Below, in pieces: positions 25,856-37,963 of a stretch of 45,000 bases of DNA. How positions within the stretch are numbered: position 1 is the stretch's first letter; the number at the start of each line of letters is the position of its first letter. The notes under the pieces are model-generated. The model searched no databases, was not told the origin of the DNA, and was given only the letters and a program-made list of their open reading frames with translations. The DNA lies in assembly GCF_964340395.1 (NCBI RefSeq), contig NC_135558.1, positions 22,704,564 through 22,749,563 of the forward strand, written 5' to 3'. The translations under genes were made by a program, and so were the position numbers. The stretch is from Glandiceps talaboti (lineage: Eukaryota; Hemichordata; Enteropneusta; Spengelidae).

Positions 25856-25870
25856 TTGGCACCTTGCCAA
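25856..25870. promoter_or_regulatory. Full palindromic NFI (CTF) site
   Basis: TTGGCACCTTGCCAA matches the NFI dimer consensus TTGGC-N5-GCCAA exactly. It lies inside a longer inverted repeat (25853-25861 with 25865-25873). It is about 5 kb upstream of the LMO4 start codon, so a distal element is possible but unproven. Confidence 0.45.
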
Positions 25871-26395
25871 TATCATATTTTCGTGTAACTGGGTGTGAAT
25901 TTCATAAATCCAAGTATATTCAGAACTTCTAAATTATGAACAAAATAAGCTTATGGATTAATGTATAGTCTATTTTGTAAAACATTACGGATGAAAAAAG
26001 CATGTATTATTTCTTCAAGTTCACCTTAAATCGTTTTATTCAAGATCTGATGTGAAATTACGATAACATTCTTTACATCTAACTTCACTACACAGATTCG
26101 GCAAGAAAATTAAGGTGAATTATTTGCTGGTTTCAGTTAGAAATTGACCAGGGTTGGTAATAGAGACCCACAAATGTTGATCTCCGTTGAGTATTCCGTA
26201 ATTTGAATGTCTTTTAACCATCAACAGTTGTTAATAAAACTTCTAATAGTTTGCAATTTGATCCTTAATGGTACAAACTTCATTAATGCTTTGAGTGACG
26301 TCACACACCAAATTTTAGGATATGCCTAAGTTTGCTTATATGTATACAAGTGTATATAGAACATATAACAATATCATGTGTGCTTTGTTTCCGGC

Positions 26396-26417
26396 ATACT
26401 AGTAATTCTACTAGTAT
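26396..26417. repeat. 9-bp inverted repeat with 4-nt loop
   Basis: ATACTAGTA, ATTC, TACTAGTAT is perfect in both arms. Confidence 0.8.
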
Positions 26418-26783
26418 CACTCCATATTGTCATTACTCGGACAGTCACGTGGTCTGTATTTATCTGAAATTCTCGTTAAAGTTTTCCCTTTCAAACAAAT
26501 AGGGAGAGTAAGACCGAGAATTCTAAATAACATCTGATATAGATGAAGTAGATTAACATAATGACTTATTTGCATTAAATTGATGTTATCATAACAACAC
26601 CATGACGTCATTTTATTCTCAACTAAATTACGATATTAAATGAGAATAATGTATTTTTTAGATAAATCTAGTGTGTACCATTGAAGTTTGAAAGACTTAG
26701 TGTTTTGGAACATATTTGACAAATTAGATAACCTCACTCAGAAGGGAGAGGTGGTCATTCCTGGATAGATAAACAGACGGACA

Positions 26784-26784
<1 letters not shown>

Positions 26785-26833
<49 letters not shown>

Positions 26834-27253
26834 TACATACATACATACATACATACATACATACATACATACATACATACATACATACATACATACATAC
26901 ATACATACAGACAGACAGACAGATAGATAGATAGACAGACAGTCAGACAGACACAGACAGACAGCCAGACAGACAGACACATACATACATACATACATAC
27001 ATACATACATACATACATACATACATACATACATACATACATACATACATACATACAGACATACATACATACATACATACAGACTTACATACATACACAC
27101 ACATATATACATACATACATACATGCATACATACATACATACATACATACATACATACATACATACATACATACATACATACACAGACAGACAGACAGAC
27201 ATACATACATACATACATACATACATACATACATACATACATACATACATACA

Positions 27254-27283
<30 letters not shown>
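26785..27283. repeat. About 500-bp compound microsatellite (CA), (CATA), (CAGA)
   Basis: CA at 26785-26827, then long CATA blocks separated by CAGA/GATA segments near 26908-26980 and 27181-27200. The minus-strand Tyr-Val-Cys-Met frames are artefacts of the repeat. Confidence 0.97.
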
Positions 27284-27284
<1 letters not shown>

Positions 27285-28415
27285 TGCAGATAAATGACAA
27301 AAGTGACCTTGAACACCGAGTCGCAATAATGACCTTCACTGCTGGTCACTCACATGCGTTAACTCAGTAGAATACATTATGAGGAAAGGACTGGTTATAG
27401 AAATATTACAGATGACGTCACAGGAATAGAAAAGGATTCCACTATGGCGATAGACTGGATCATAGTCTAGAAAGATAAATGGGTGAAACGTTCTCAATTG
27501 ATGAATATTTTATGTAATCCCGTCGTTTCAAAAATGCAAATAATAGGCAGGACACAAGTACTTTAGAATAAATACAATGTGTACTGTAGAACATTGAATA
27601 CAAACAATATAAAACAAACAAACAAAACACTTAGTGGGTCAGTAAAAGTGGTGACGAGGAGCGGCTGGCGTCACTGACGAATTGTTCTGTGATCGAAGCT
27701 ACTCATATTGCCTGGGATATCAATCATTTGCTTTTACCATTATTCAAGATGAGTGGCAATTTCACTTGTAAGGGATGGAATTATTTGAAACTCGATTGCA
27801 ATCGAAAGTGCCACAAATCTGTGTCACTATGTCATTTTGTGGTCAGGCATGGAGACACAATGTCTCAGTAACTTTGTGATTACTACGCATGTGTGAGAAA
27901 GCAAATTAGGCAAGATATCGTAGGTTGATGGCTAGGCAAGTACCCAATTAAAGCAAGTCAAGTTGTCAGAGACCTCTGGCAATCCAATCGACTCGTTATT
28001 GAATGCCGCGTTATGGTGCGTAGAAACTCAGCTAATTTCCTGCATCGACAGCTGCCACCATTGATAATGCGCGCTGTTTATTTTCATTGACATTCGCTAA
28101 ATTGCATGAGTCGATAATAATAGAACACAATAATGAAACCTTCAAATTGGAGCAGGATTAGAGCCGTAATTGGGTTCTTACTCCAAAACATCAATCACAT
28201 CAGTCGGTTGGCAATCTCCAACAAAAAACTGCTTCAAGAAATTCCAGCCAGTATATACTTTCAAAATCCCACATAATGAAGGTAACTTGCTTTTAAAAAG
28301 AAAAGGTGAAGAAGAAAAGATGTCCTGGTCGTCCACAAACTGATAAGCCCTGTGTGTACACAATACACTTTCTTATAGTTGAACATGTAAAGAAGGTAGG
28401 ATTTGGTCCAGTTTG

Positions 28416-28451
28416 CCACCACCACCACCACCCACCCACCCCCACCCACCC
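28416..28451. repeat. (CCA)n/(CCCA)n microsatellite
   Basis: Six CCA-type units followed by CCCA units. Confidence 0.9.
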
Positions 28452-29179
28452 GCAACATCTAAACTGTAGGTTATTATTTTTTTGTAAACAAGTGAGAACA
28501 ACTGCATGTGCTCTAGATCTGTTACGTGCATGACAAGAGCGATGATTGAAGAGCCAGACAAGCACAGTAGCCTGGAGAAAACCCAAACGTGAAATACCAA
28601 GGACCTAAGTTAAACTTACGCACTGAAACAAGTATATGCATATGAAAGGTTTTTTTTTTGTAAAACGAGTCAGTGAAGCGTAGATAAGTCGAAGAGAAGA
28701 TGAATTATAGGGCACGTCAATAGGAAGATATGCTTACTTTATTTGACAACGATCCCTTTTTTTCTGTGTAGGTGCATCACATTACGTACAAACCATGAGC
28801 CCTTATAGAGTCAGGCACTCTACCGCCAAAATATTTGAATACACGTGATATTTTGGCAAAATCAAGCTTATTTTAGTCAAGAAACATTGATATAAGCTTT
28901 GTCATCGAATATGTTTCATAATGATGTGATAAAATGACCCTGTCTGAACAGTTTCTTGAAAACAGTCCGCTACAAATCTAGTTTCTTTTACGCCGTCTGA
29001 TATGACGGGTCACACTTATCTCTATTTTTGCATATCTTAAAGGTAGGACTATCTGTATTAGAATGATTAGATAAGAGCATTCTTAATCAAACTTTACGCA
29101 TGCCTTAGATATCAGTAGATCATGGTCATTGTCAAGGGCTACTTAGCTATGCGACAAGGTGTACAACTCTATAAATGAC

Positions 29180-29181
29180 GC

Positions 29182-29213
<32 letters not shown>
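29180..29213. repeat. (TG)n microsatellite
   Basis: CGTGCG followed by about 14 TG units. Confidence 0.92.
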
Positions 29214-29216
<3 letters not shown>

Positions 29217-30190
29217 ATCGTCAGGGGTAGAGAGAGAGAAAAAACCTACTGGATGGGTTTCATAAACACGTAAGTGACAGGTTGACATGATAGCAGTGCA
29301 CTGGATTTGACGACAAAGTGAGGTCTTAACACAGCTGTGTTGTTACCGACTTTTTATGGGTGAACACAGCCAGTACATTGTAATCAAATAAGTTGACAAC
29401 GAAAAAGTAATTACGTCCATATCACGTGACTAGAGATTATCTCTTTAATTATGTATACTTTATTACAACTTAATATGTCGGGACAAACCATTTTTAAAGA
29501 GGTGAATATGTTACATGTATATCGTGTTTTTCTGTCTTTACCTACGCATTCAGATGAACCAATCAGGAAATCATCAATTTATAATCACGAAATGAAGGAT
29601 TTTGATTGATTTTATCTGTGAGGAACTCGATATTCCGACGAAAACCCTTACAGCAATGTCGGGAACCCCGGAAAATAATGGTGGGATTTTAATTACTAAC
29701 AAGGTGGCTAGGGTTGTCGTCTGACTATTGTTGGCGCTCTTTTCTCTGCAGTACACATGTTGGTTTCAGCTGACACAGTCATTAAGTATTCTGTAATTTG
29801 ATTCGCTGTTGGTAATCATTAAGTCTCATTCAACCAAGGTTCAATACTGGCAAAAGGCTCAGTTTTGACACTACAACTGTACCGCTAACAAGCCTCCCCT
29901 CCATCGTCTGGTGAACGTAATCAACTCCATGTAATACGTCGTGTCGCCCAGGAACAGTGTAACAGACAAGGGGAATCTTGAACGTCGTCTCTTTAGGTGT
30001 CGACATAGTGCTGAGCCGATCGCGGTCAACCTGACTGTTGGAAACACGTAGCCATTGTAGTTGCATATACACGGAGCTGAGTTGCTAAAGATCGTGGAAT
30101 GGTTGTACACAGCGCTGTTCCATAACTGTATCACAAAAGAATTACCACTAACGAACTATTATTGTGTTGGGGATATAACGGTAGTCAGGA

Positions 30191-30244
30191 TATTTAAACA
30201 TCCCTGAATGGATAGTAAAAACGCTCAGTTCGACGCCGTAACGG
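30191..30244 (+). promoter_or_regulatory. Candidate LMO4 promoter and 5' UTR exon end
   Basis: The coding exon begins with a strong acceptor only 5 nt before the ATG, so an upstream non-coding exon is required. The best donor within 1 kb is CGG|GTAAGT, with GT at 30245-30246. A TATTTAAA box (30191-30198) and an initiator-like TCAGTT (30226-30231) precede it, but a start there would make the exon very short. The transcription start may lie further upstream. The donor is better supported than the promoter. Confidence 0.35.
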
Positions 30245-30886
30245 GTAAGTATAGTATTGTGCAAACAGAGCCTGTTTTCATGTTTTCATCGAAATCCGTG
30301 AGCAGTTCTCACCGATACTGAGGGGTGCGTCGTGTTGTTATTATCTAACGTGGTTCTACAGTGTATTTCTGTGATAGGGATGTTTTGAGCTCGGCTGTAC
30401 TGTGTTGTTTGGCGGTAAAGGCGGTCTAGTTGAGTGATTAAGCCAACAGCTGCGTTGAGACTGCACTTAGTAATGCGTGACCTCAGCCGTTCAGAGGGAT
30501 CCTACTACCTAGCATAACGGTTCGAATTGAATACATTACATCGTTGTTGACAGCTCGGAAGAAACACGACTGTCTTTCCAAACATTCCGCCTGTCCTCAG
30601 ACGGTGAAATAACCATGAAAACACCGGGGTGGTCGCCCTACCGAGACCGCAGACTCTCATTTGACAGCACACCCAGCATTACCCCGCTCGAGCTGATTGT
30701 TTGTACGGTCATTGCGATGTATATATTCAAACCATTTACAGTGACACGCTGCCATAAAATTACTGCTATAAAAATACTTCCAGTTCCACTCCCTTCCTCC
30801 ATCCACAACTGAAAGTATTTATGGCTCGTTTTATTATTGTCTCATTTTGGGGGTATTTTCATATACATAATTTTTTTTCATTGCAG
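30245..30886 (+). other. Candidate 5' UTR intron of LMO4
   Basis: Bounded by GTAAGT at 30245 and by a T-rich tract (30871-30882) with CAG at 30884-30886. The 65-codon frame at 30615-30812 is not conserved with LMO4 N-termini known to me and is not called. Confidence 0.45.
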
Positions 30887-30891
30887 CCACA

Positions 30892-31112
30892 ATGCAGCAA
30901 CAGTCAACAACACAAAACAACAATACTACCAACCTGAGGTCCTGTGCTGGATGTTGTTTAAAAATCAGCGATAGGTTTTTGCTCCATGCCCTGGACAGAT
31001 ATTGGCACACCGGCTGTTTAAAGTGTACGTGTTGTGGGGCGCAACTGGGTGAATTAGGGCCGTCATGTTTTTCAAAAGGCGGAATGATCCTATGTAAAAA
31101 GGACTATTTAAG
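30892..31112 (+). CDS. LMO4: LMO4-class LIM-only protein, coding exon 1 (N-terminus and LIM1)
   Basis: LMO4 proteins are nuclear transcription cofactors made of two tandem LIM zinc-finger domains. They do not bind DNA themselves but bridge partners, notably the LDB1/CLIM adaptor. This exon encodes residues 1-73 plus two bases of Arg74. Residues 1-17 are a Gln/Asn/Thr-rich tail. LIM1 ligands are C18, C21, H39, C42, C45, C48, C68 and D71, which fits the LIM spacing. DRFLLHALDRYWH, CLKC and GMILC are strongly LMO4-like. The acceptor CAG ends at 30886 and the ATG at 30892 is the first after it. The donor AG|GTGAGT (31112|31113) splits the Arg codon in phase 2. The full CDS joins 30892-31112, 36123-36360 and 42388-42396: 468 bp, 155 residues, against 165 in human LMO4. 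LMO1-3 are excluded by LIM2. Confidence 0.95.
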
Positions 31113-34100
31113 GTGAGTGCAATTGCATTTTCCTTAATGACTTAATTAACGTAAAAGTCGTGCGGCTGTACGCGTGTTGGTTGTCTGATGCATAATTGCC
31201 TGCACAGTACAGCTTCCATTTACCCGTCCATCACGGCCGTTCGGCTTGTTTTCAAAGCTGCCCAATTACGATCCGAATGCATGCCTGATTGACAGACTAC
31301 GAACTCTTCTCGTCGAAATGGAATCTATTGTACGCCTGGAGAGGTACATTGACTCATGTTTACTGTACTAGCCCACAGAAGGCCTGCTGAATGTTTGAAC
31401 TTTAGAAAGCATTCGTATCTGCTGTCAGCTTCAACCCTTCAGAGCTAATACCACTGTTTTTGTTGAGGTACTTATTACGCTTTTATTGGATTCCATTTAC
31501 CGTGAGTTAGATGGAAAACAAACGGGCATGTCAATGACAATAATTCCTAATGCAGTCTGTTACACTCATCAGCCGAGATCTCGTTTCTGACCGCTTTTAT
31601 CGGGGTTTTTGCTCAAACAAATTATCTGAATATGGAAGGCCAAACGTGTAACTTAAAAGGAAATCACCCCCGGCCAAGCAGTGGTGCCTGTAATGGCGTG
31701 CAAATTAAATTTAGCTCGTCCAATGGAAGTAGGAACAGTACTTGTAAGCATTTAGTGTGTATTGAGCCAGTTGTCATTGCGCGTGCGCAAAAGGGTTCTA
31801 TATTAGCCCTAAGAATTATAATTGCTATTACGGGCCTGTATTACACATTTATTGAATTCAAGAGTCGGCACTCATTGTGAATGGTGTACACGTTTACTAG
31901 ATTCAATCGAAGCAAACGTAAACGGGGCTAATCACTGGTATAGGAAAGTGGTCGCAGAGAAGTGTACTTTAAGTACAGCAGAGAAAATGCCTACCTGGCG
32001 ACACCTCAAGTCTTCGAGTATGCACTTAGACCAACCATCACTGTTTTATATGACTATGCAAATATATTATTGAACAAAGGTATCTCCTTTAATAGCTTTC
32101 CAATAATGCTCCTAAATGAAGTTTGCATTAGTGATATTTATGTAGAATTAATGTAACATTTGTTCCTGCACGACAATCACATGCACAGTACACAGTCAAA
32201 TCCCAATAGGATATTTCTGTACTAAAATCACTAGTCCTTCTGTGATAATTTCTGCCTTCACATATAAGTTTCAATATATATGATAATGTGAAATGGACTC
32301 CCCCCACCTGCCAAACGATTTATCATTGTGGGGTAATATGTCTGAAATATACACGGATAGGGGAATAGTGATTTTCCTCTGTGATGAAATCCTACGATTT
32401 TTGTATGATGAGGAGTTATAGAAGCATAATATATCATCGGCGAGTAGACCGCGTTTGATCCCATTCAGCCCATTACTGGGTCTCGGAAGACTTAGCTCAG
32501 CCATTCCTATCTCTTCCAGATCGGCTTTTATCAACACAACACTTGGCGATATTGTAGAATTCCATCTCCCGTCCTTAGAGACCACAGAATCATTAAAGCC
32601 CAGCTCGCTATGGTAATACACGTTAGAGGGCTCATTAAATCTTAGTAAACGCTGTAGTGTTTGCAGAAGGGACATTACTTACTTGTGTTTAACCCCGACT
32701 CAACTATTAGTATTCCGTAATGCAGTTTTTCGGTTCTCAGATAAATAAAGAATGAGCCGAACCTCACTGTGAATCTACTAATGAACAGAAAATACGCAGG
32801 AACTCGTTAGCCCATTGTAACCAACAATGTCCACAGCGAGACGACACGATTTTTCATTTAGCCTACAGTTGTCGGGTTTCTCGGCTTAAGCAGAAATGAC
32901 ATGACAATGCATGGGTGAAAAATGACTAGCCGAACCGCCTCGTAAAACTACTTTTCCAGCTCGTGTAATGAAAAAGTATTAAAGTTAATTTCCTATGTCA
33001 TTAATATATATAGACTCAGCGTGGATTAAAACATATGGAGTGAACGTATGATGTCTAAGTCTTATGAAATGAACTGGGGAGAATAAAAAGCAATAATGGT
33101 TAATCGTACATGTAGTTGTGTCAGGCGTGTAAGGGGCCGACCCAAGGTGACACCTCGTACAGTTTCTACATGAAGAAAAACTGCTCGATTTTTTTCTCGT
33201 TCAATTGAGCATTTAGAAGAAATGTCCCCGTTTTAAATTGATGCAATAAATATTGCAATGGTATAGCACACACTGAGGAATACAACACCATGTGTCAACA
33301 CTAAGGAAGTAATTGTGTGTACTACGTCATCAAAGACTGCATTTTAAGGTACGCGTTTCCATATTCATCTAGTGTGAGGAGCGAAATCGTATTCTGTGTT
33401 TTAGGATTACCGAAGTATTATAGTGAATGTTAACCATGCACTGGTGAAGTACGCCAAGTATCGTACACAGTGTTGGTCAATTTCTATCTTAGATGCCAAG
33501 TTTTACATTCATAGTGAATCATGAGAATATCAAAAATGTTGCTGTAGTAAATTAACAAATACTGCAAAAGTCAACAACAACTCTTGATCGGCCTCGAAAA
33601 CTTCCCGAGGAGACGAATATTTTGCATATGAAATAAAATTGAAAGACAACATATATTGATGAATTCTCAGTATTTGCAATACCTGTACGCACGTCTCATA
33701 AGTTATCAACCTGTACGACATGTACGGGTGTACCTTTGTACAGTGTACGGACACCGAGAACGACTGTACACGTTTTAGGCTACAACTCTCTCAATTATTA
33801 CTCGTAAACTACGTTGTCATGGATTTATGTAATGTCGAAAAATTGAAGGTTGTTTTCATTACCAACGACATTGGCTCGCGAAGATTTGTGTGTACTTTAT
33901 TTGACATTCCCATAGGAGTCAATTCGACACTTTATCACCCAGTTGTACGACTCCATGTGTTGTCTGAAAGAGGCAGATTGCTTTCATCAACAGGTCCAAG
34001 TGAGTACCTGCAACTTAAGTAAATCGACTTAGATCTTAAGTTGTCATTACGGTGGTCTTTACTGGCGTAGAGACCAGCCGATTTGAGTGCTATTGAATTC

Positions 34101-35734
34101 TCGAAGGGGTTAATTGAGACATCACACGACTTGGACGATCAAGCTAACCATGCATGGCACCATTATGCGGTGTTGTATGATATATCACCAGATCGTATGT
34201 TCAGTTGCCGCGGTGGTATACTTCACTACAATCCTCCATTTTGAGTCGCAATTATGAGACAGTGATATCCCCACTAATTTAACACAAATTTGGTCCCAAT
34301 TGCCATGTATTGATTCGTGGGACAACCCCTCTTCACCCACACACAATCGTCGAGCACTTGTCTTGTTTTCTGAAAAACTCTTCACAAAGCCGCGAACAAT
34401 GCAGCGATCCGGATTAGATGTTGTTGACAGACAAATTCGATCCGAGCTGCCGCGTCTTAATGTGTTCCATTGTGTTACTGTAATATACAGTTAACTAAAT
34501 TACGTTTAGATAGTATTATTGGGCAGTTAATTTTAAACCATTAAAACCTTTTAATATTGCGTGTATTGAACTCGGGAGTGAAAATAGCCGCTTTGAATTT
34601 AGTGAATTGCACGTCTGCAACATTTCACTTGGAAAGCTCTCGTCGGGCTAGACAGCCTGTGGGTGGCTCGCCCTACTTCGTAAAAAGGCTAGCACTCGAA
34701 GGGAATTAAGTCCAAATTTGACGTGCTATTATAATTCCACGTTACAAGAACTGAACGTAGATACTGTAAACATCCTAGAGTTGTATCGCAGTGCTCATAA
34801 TGGACTGCACTTATCGCTAGATTGTCTTTTACAAGAGTTGTGACTTAAATTGAAACCAATTTCGCACAAGTGCCTAGTAGATATCATCTCAACTCTGCGT
34901 AATAGCGGACCAAACAAATATCCATCAGGCAAAACTAATGTCGCAACTGTCAGGTGTTAGACTCGCTCGGGAGTTCAAATTCTGTTGCATTACTGTACTA
35001 ATCGTTCCAAAAAAGCTTGAAACTAGATCCACGCTGACGTACAGTCTCACACGTTTATTTTCACTCATACAGTGATTGCAACAACTAGCAACAACATTTA
35101 AATTTAATAAAAGCTACAGAACTAGTTTGTTTTGCCAACTTTATTTACAACAATTTCCTACTAATTTGTAATTGCTAAATTTGAAAATGGATCATCAGTT
35201 TTCAAATTAAATAAAAGACCATACGTAAGAAACCAGAAGGAAGAGGCCTTTGTCTTGAATAAAATAAAGAACCCACTTTTATATCGTAAAATTCTAAAAT
35301 TCTGTCTGGGGTTATTCGCTGAGACCAATGCAATTACTTGCACAATGACATACGATGTGACCCAGAATGTAACCTGTTTTAATCTGTTCTATCGTTGAAC
35401 GCGAATGTCAAGGCCAAGAACACGAGACATCAACTAAGAATGCTGACTGTTAACTTGAACTTCATGTGACTAGCCTTACGTTTTCACGTTCTACATCGGA
35501 AACAACAGGTTATAGCTGTTAGGAATCAGATTGGCAAGTTACATAACGCACATCTATACTAAACATAAACACCACATCATAAAGCACTGTGCATGTTGTA
35601 CGGGATTTAAAAATACACATTAATTTATTGATAAATAAAAACCTACTATATTTATTGTACCTTGGACTTAACAGTTCGAAAATTAATTTGATGATATATC
35701 ATAGTCCACTATTGATGTTGATATATTGATCGTG

Positions 35735-35747
35735 CCCCCCCCCCCCC
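35735..35747. repeat. C-tract in LMO4 intron 1
   Basis: A run of about 13 C, approximate bounds, of the same type as the C-tracts around 23 kb and in the 3' UTR. Confidence 0.8.
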
Positions 35748-35870
35748 ACCTCCCTCCTTCATTTCACTTCTGTTACACAGACGTCGTAACATGGATTATT
35801 AAATTGCAATTATTAGAGTTTTACATGCTGTGTATGTTAGGGAAACTTGTTGAGAATACCTCCGTCGTAG

Positions 35871-36029
35871 TTCATGCAGTATAGCGTTAACAATCCACTG
35901 CAGAGTGTACATTCGTGGTCTTCATGCAGTATAGCGTTAACAATCCACTGCAGAGTGTACATTCGTGGTCTTCATGCAGTATAGCGTTAACAATCCACTG
36001 CAGAGTGTACATTCGTGGTCTTCATGCAA
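35871..36029 (+). repeat. 50-bp tandem repeat, about 3.2 copies, beside an LMO4 splice acceptor
   Basis: Three near-identical units start TTCATGCAGTATAGCGTTAA at 35871, 35921 and 35971. A fourth, diverged fragment begins at 36021. The array ends about 90 bp before the exon at 36123, within reach of the branch-point region. Confidence 0.95.
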
Positions 36030-36122
36030 TACAGCTCGAACTCTCCACGTTTGTGTTGTCATGTTATATTAGTTAAGTTCGTGGAGCTGTAACTTACTCC
36101 ATGTTTATGTTTTGGTCTTCAG

Positions 36123-36360
36123 ACTTTTCGGAAACACAGGGGCCTGTAGCGCGTGTGGACAGTCAATACCAGCCAGTGAGTTCGTAATGAGGGCACAGGG
36201 CAATGTTTATCACCTGAAATGTTTTGCGTGCAGTTCTTGTCATCATCAGCTGGTCCCAGGGGACAGGTTTCTTTTAGTCAACGGAAGTTTGTTCTGTGAG
36301 ACTGACCATCAGAAATTACTCAAAGCCAATAACAATACAGGAATCAGGGCACGAAATAAG
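36123..36360 (+). CDS. LMO4: LMO4-class LIM-only protein, coding exon 2 (LIM2)
   Basis: This exon supplies the third base of Arg74 and residues 75-153. It opens with LFGNTGACSACGQSIPASEF and continues VMRAQGNVYHLKCF, essentially the LMO4 LIM2 signature; LMO1-3 differ clearly in this stretch. LIM2 ligands are C82, C85, H104, C107, C110, C113, C132 and D135. A divergent tail (HQKLLKANNNTGIRARNK) follows LIM2, as in other LMO4 proteins. The acceptor is CTTCAG|A at 36122|36123. The donor is AAG|GTAAGA at 36360|36361, in phase 0. Reading through the donor would add only VRTVIY before a stop, an alternative end if the last intron were retained. LIM2 contributes to LDB1 binding in the family. Confidence 0.95.
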
Positions 36361-36385
36361 GTAAGAACTGTAATATATTAATGTA

Positions 36386-36773
36386 TATGGAGAGAGAGAC
36401 AGAGAGGGAACAGACAATGTGGGCTGAAGAGAGAAGTATTGGGTGTGATAGATGTATGGATATAGGTCGTAGATAGATACGTAACTAGATCTATAGGTCA
36501 ATAATAGATACATGGGTAAATAGATAAGTGAATAGATTTAAAGTATGCAATAAATTTATAGATAGATGTATAGATGGATGGATAGACAGGTAGATAGTCA
36601 GTGAGACAGACAGACAGGTAGGTAGGTAGATGGGTGGGTAGGTAGGAAGGTAGGAAGGTAGGTAGGTAGATGGATGGATGGATGGATGGATAGATAGATG
36701 GATGGATGGATGGATGGATGGATAGATAGATAGATAGATAGATAGATTTATAGATAGATAGATAGATAGATTT

Positions 36774-36828
<55 letters not shown>
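36386..36828 (+). repeat. Compound GATA/GATG/GGTA microsatellite just after an LMO4 donor site
   Basis: An AGAG-rich start (36390-36408), then TAGA/GATG/GGTA tetranucleotides of increasing regularity, ending in pure GATA to 36828. It begins about 25 bp after the splice donor. Confidence 0.95.
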
Positions 36829-37341
36829 TGAAATGGGAGAATATGGGGATTATATAACGGGACTGAAACGAAGTCTTTTCCAGTAATTTGTCACATTTTG
36901 TGTTGGACTTCATCTGCGTAAAAGCTTGTCCGAGGAAAACGTTGAAGAGTTTAGTTTAGAAACCTTCTACCCATAGGCACTAAAAAGGTCAAAATGTGCA
37001 CTAACCATGGTGAGTGGGTTGATCATATAGCAGCACTAGCTAGGTACCAGTAATTTTGGACTACGAATACTTAAAACATAGTCATCATGCAAATTAACGG
37101 TTTCCTCAAACAAAGTCCATGAATGCCGTATTGTTTGAAATTTGACAATATTTGAACAACTTCCACGAATTTCATTAAAATTTCAATTTGAAATTATATT
37201 CTCCGAGACATATAACTGTAAGGCTGGTGACTAGCCACAACACACGTAACTTTTCAACGTCAACACGTGAAAGAATTATATATATTATATTATATTGTTA
37301 TTATTCACTGTTTATGCTATATGTTCAAATGAAACTGATTA

Positions 37342-37361
37342 GTGTGTGTGTGTGTGTGTGT
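37342..37361. repeat. (GT)n microsatellite
   Basis: About ten GT units in LMO4 intron 2. Confidence 0.9.
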
Positions 37362-37723
37362 ATTTAAATGAGGGTAACTTCAACGATCGGAGAAGACGGG
37401 TTACGATTGCCATTTCACGTGCTATGTATGCATGCATGTCTGTCTGTCATTGGTAAACATGACCTTGGCAGAATTAACATACTTAGTAACCTTGTAGGTG
37501 ACATCGCTGTGTGCAATCTAAATTTGGTTTGCTTATGTCGCTTAGTTAAACATTATTTATTTGCCAATGGACACCCTTTGTAAATTAAAAGTTTCATCGG
37601 CTCGTTGTAAATTCAGAGATTGTTTGTGATTCTGGGTGACAATTTGATCGAGTTCCAAGATAAGGTTGTGAAGCATTTGGGTTATTTGACAAGGAAAAAC
37701 TTACGACTTGTAAATATATGGAC

Positions 37724-37763
37724 GCATAGGGTCTATGATGGAAGCATAGGGTCTATAATGGAA
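37724..37763. repeat. 20-bp tandem duplicate
   Basis: Two copies of GCATAGGGTCTAT(G/A)ATGGAA. Confidence 0.9.
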
Positions 37764-37817
37764 GCAAGTGTCACGAACATTGATGTTTAGGGTGTATGTG
37801 TACACATGTAATACACT

Positions 37818-37963
37818 GACAGACAGACACACGCACACACACACTGACAGACACACAAACACTGTGTATGTGTGTATGTATGTATGTATGTATGTATGTA
37901 TGTATGTATGTACAATGTATGTATGTATGTATGTATGTATGTATGTATGTATGTATGTATGTG
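37818..37963. repeat. Compound (CA/GACA)n-(GTAT)n microsatellite
   Basis: GACA/CACA to about 37862, then GTAT with one TACA interruption near 37910. Confidence 0.95.

Larger units (their letters stand above)
24283..26784. other. Intergenic, no gene recognised
   Basis: Mostly unique AT-rich sequence. Overlapping frames near 25201-25701 (up to 121 codons) carry no recognisable domain or splice context and are not called. It contains the NFI-type site and a palindrome listed separately. Confidence 0.55.
27284..30190. other. Upstream flank of the LMO4 locus, no gene recognised
   Basis: Mostly unique sequence with a CCA/CCCA run (28416-28451) and a TG run (29180-29213). It becomes richer in CpG-containing words towards 30 kb. 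Small overlapping frames at 28.2-28.6 kb and 29.8-30.1 kb have no recognisable domain. Confidence 0.55.
31113..36122 (+). other. LMO4 intron 1 (phase 2, 5,010 bp)
   Basis: GTGAGT donor and TCTTCAG acceptor. Mostly unique sequence with few microsatellites until the 50-bp array just before the acceptor. The frames within it (up to 134 codons) have no recognisable domains. The repeat-free stretch is a plausible place for enhancers, but I can point to no conserved block without alignment. Confidence 0.88.

Noticed and set aside
26738-27349. 203-codon Cys/Tyr/Met/Val-rich minus-strand frame
   Set aside because: It is a translation of CATA and CA repeats.
30615-30812. Alternative LMO4 N-terminal exon starting MKTPGWSPY
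   Set aside because: It ends in a stop before the acceptor with no in-frame donor that I could justify, and it does not resemble known LMO4 N-termini.
32271-32675. 134-codon minus-strand frame inside LMO4 intron 1
   Set aside because: No domain or family resemblance. The length is within chance for this much sequence.
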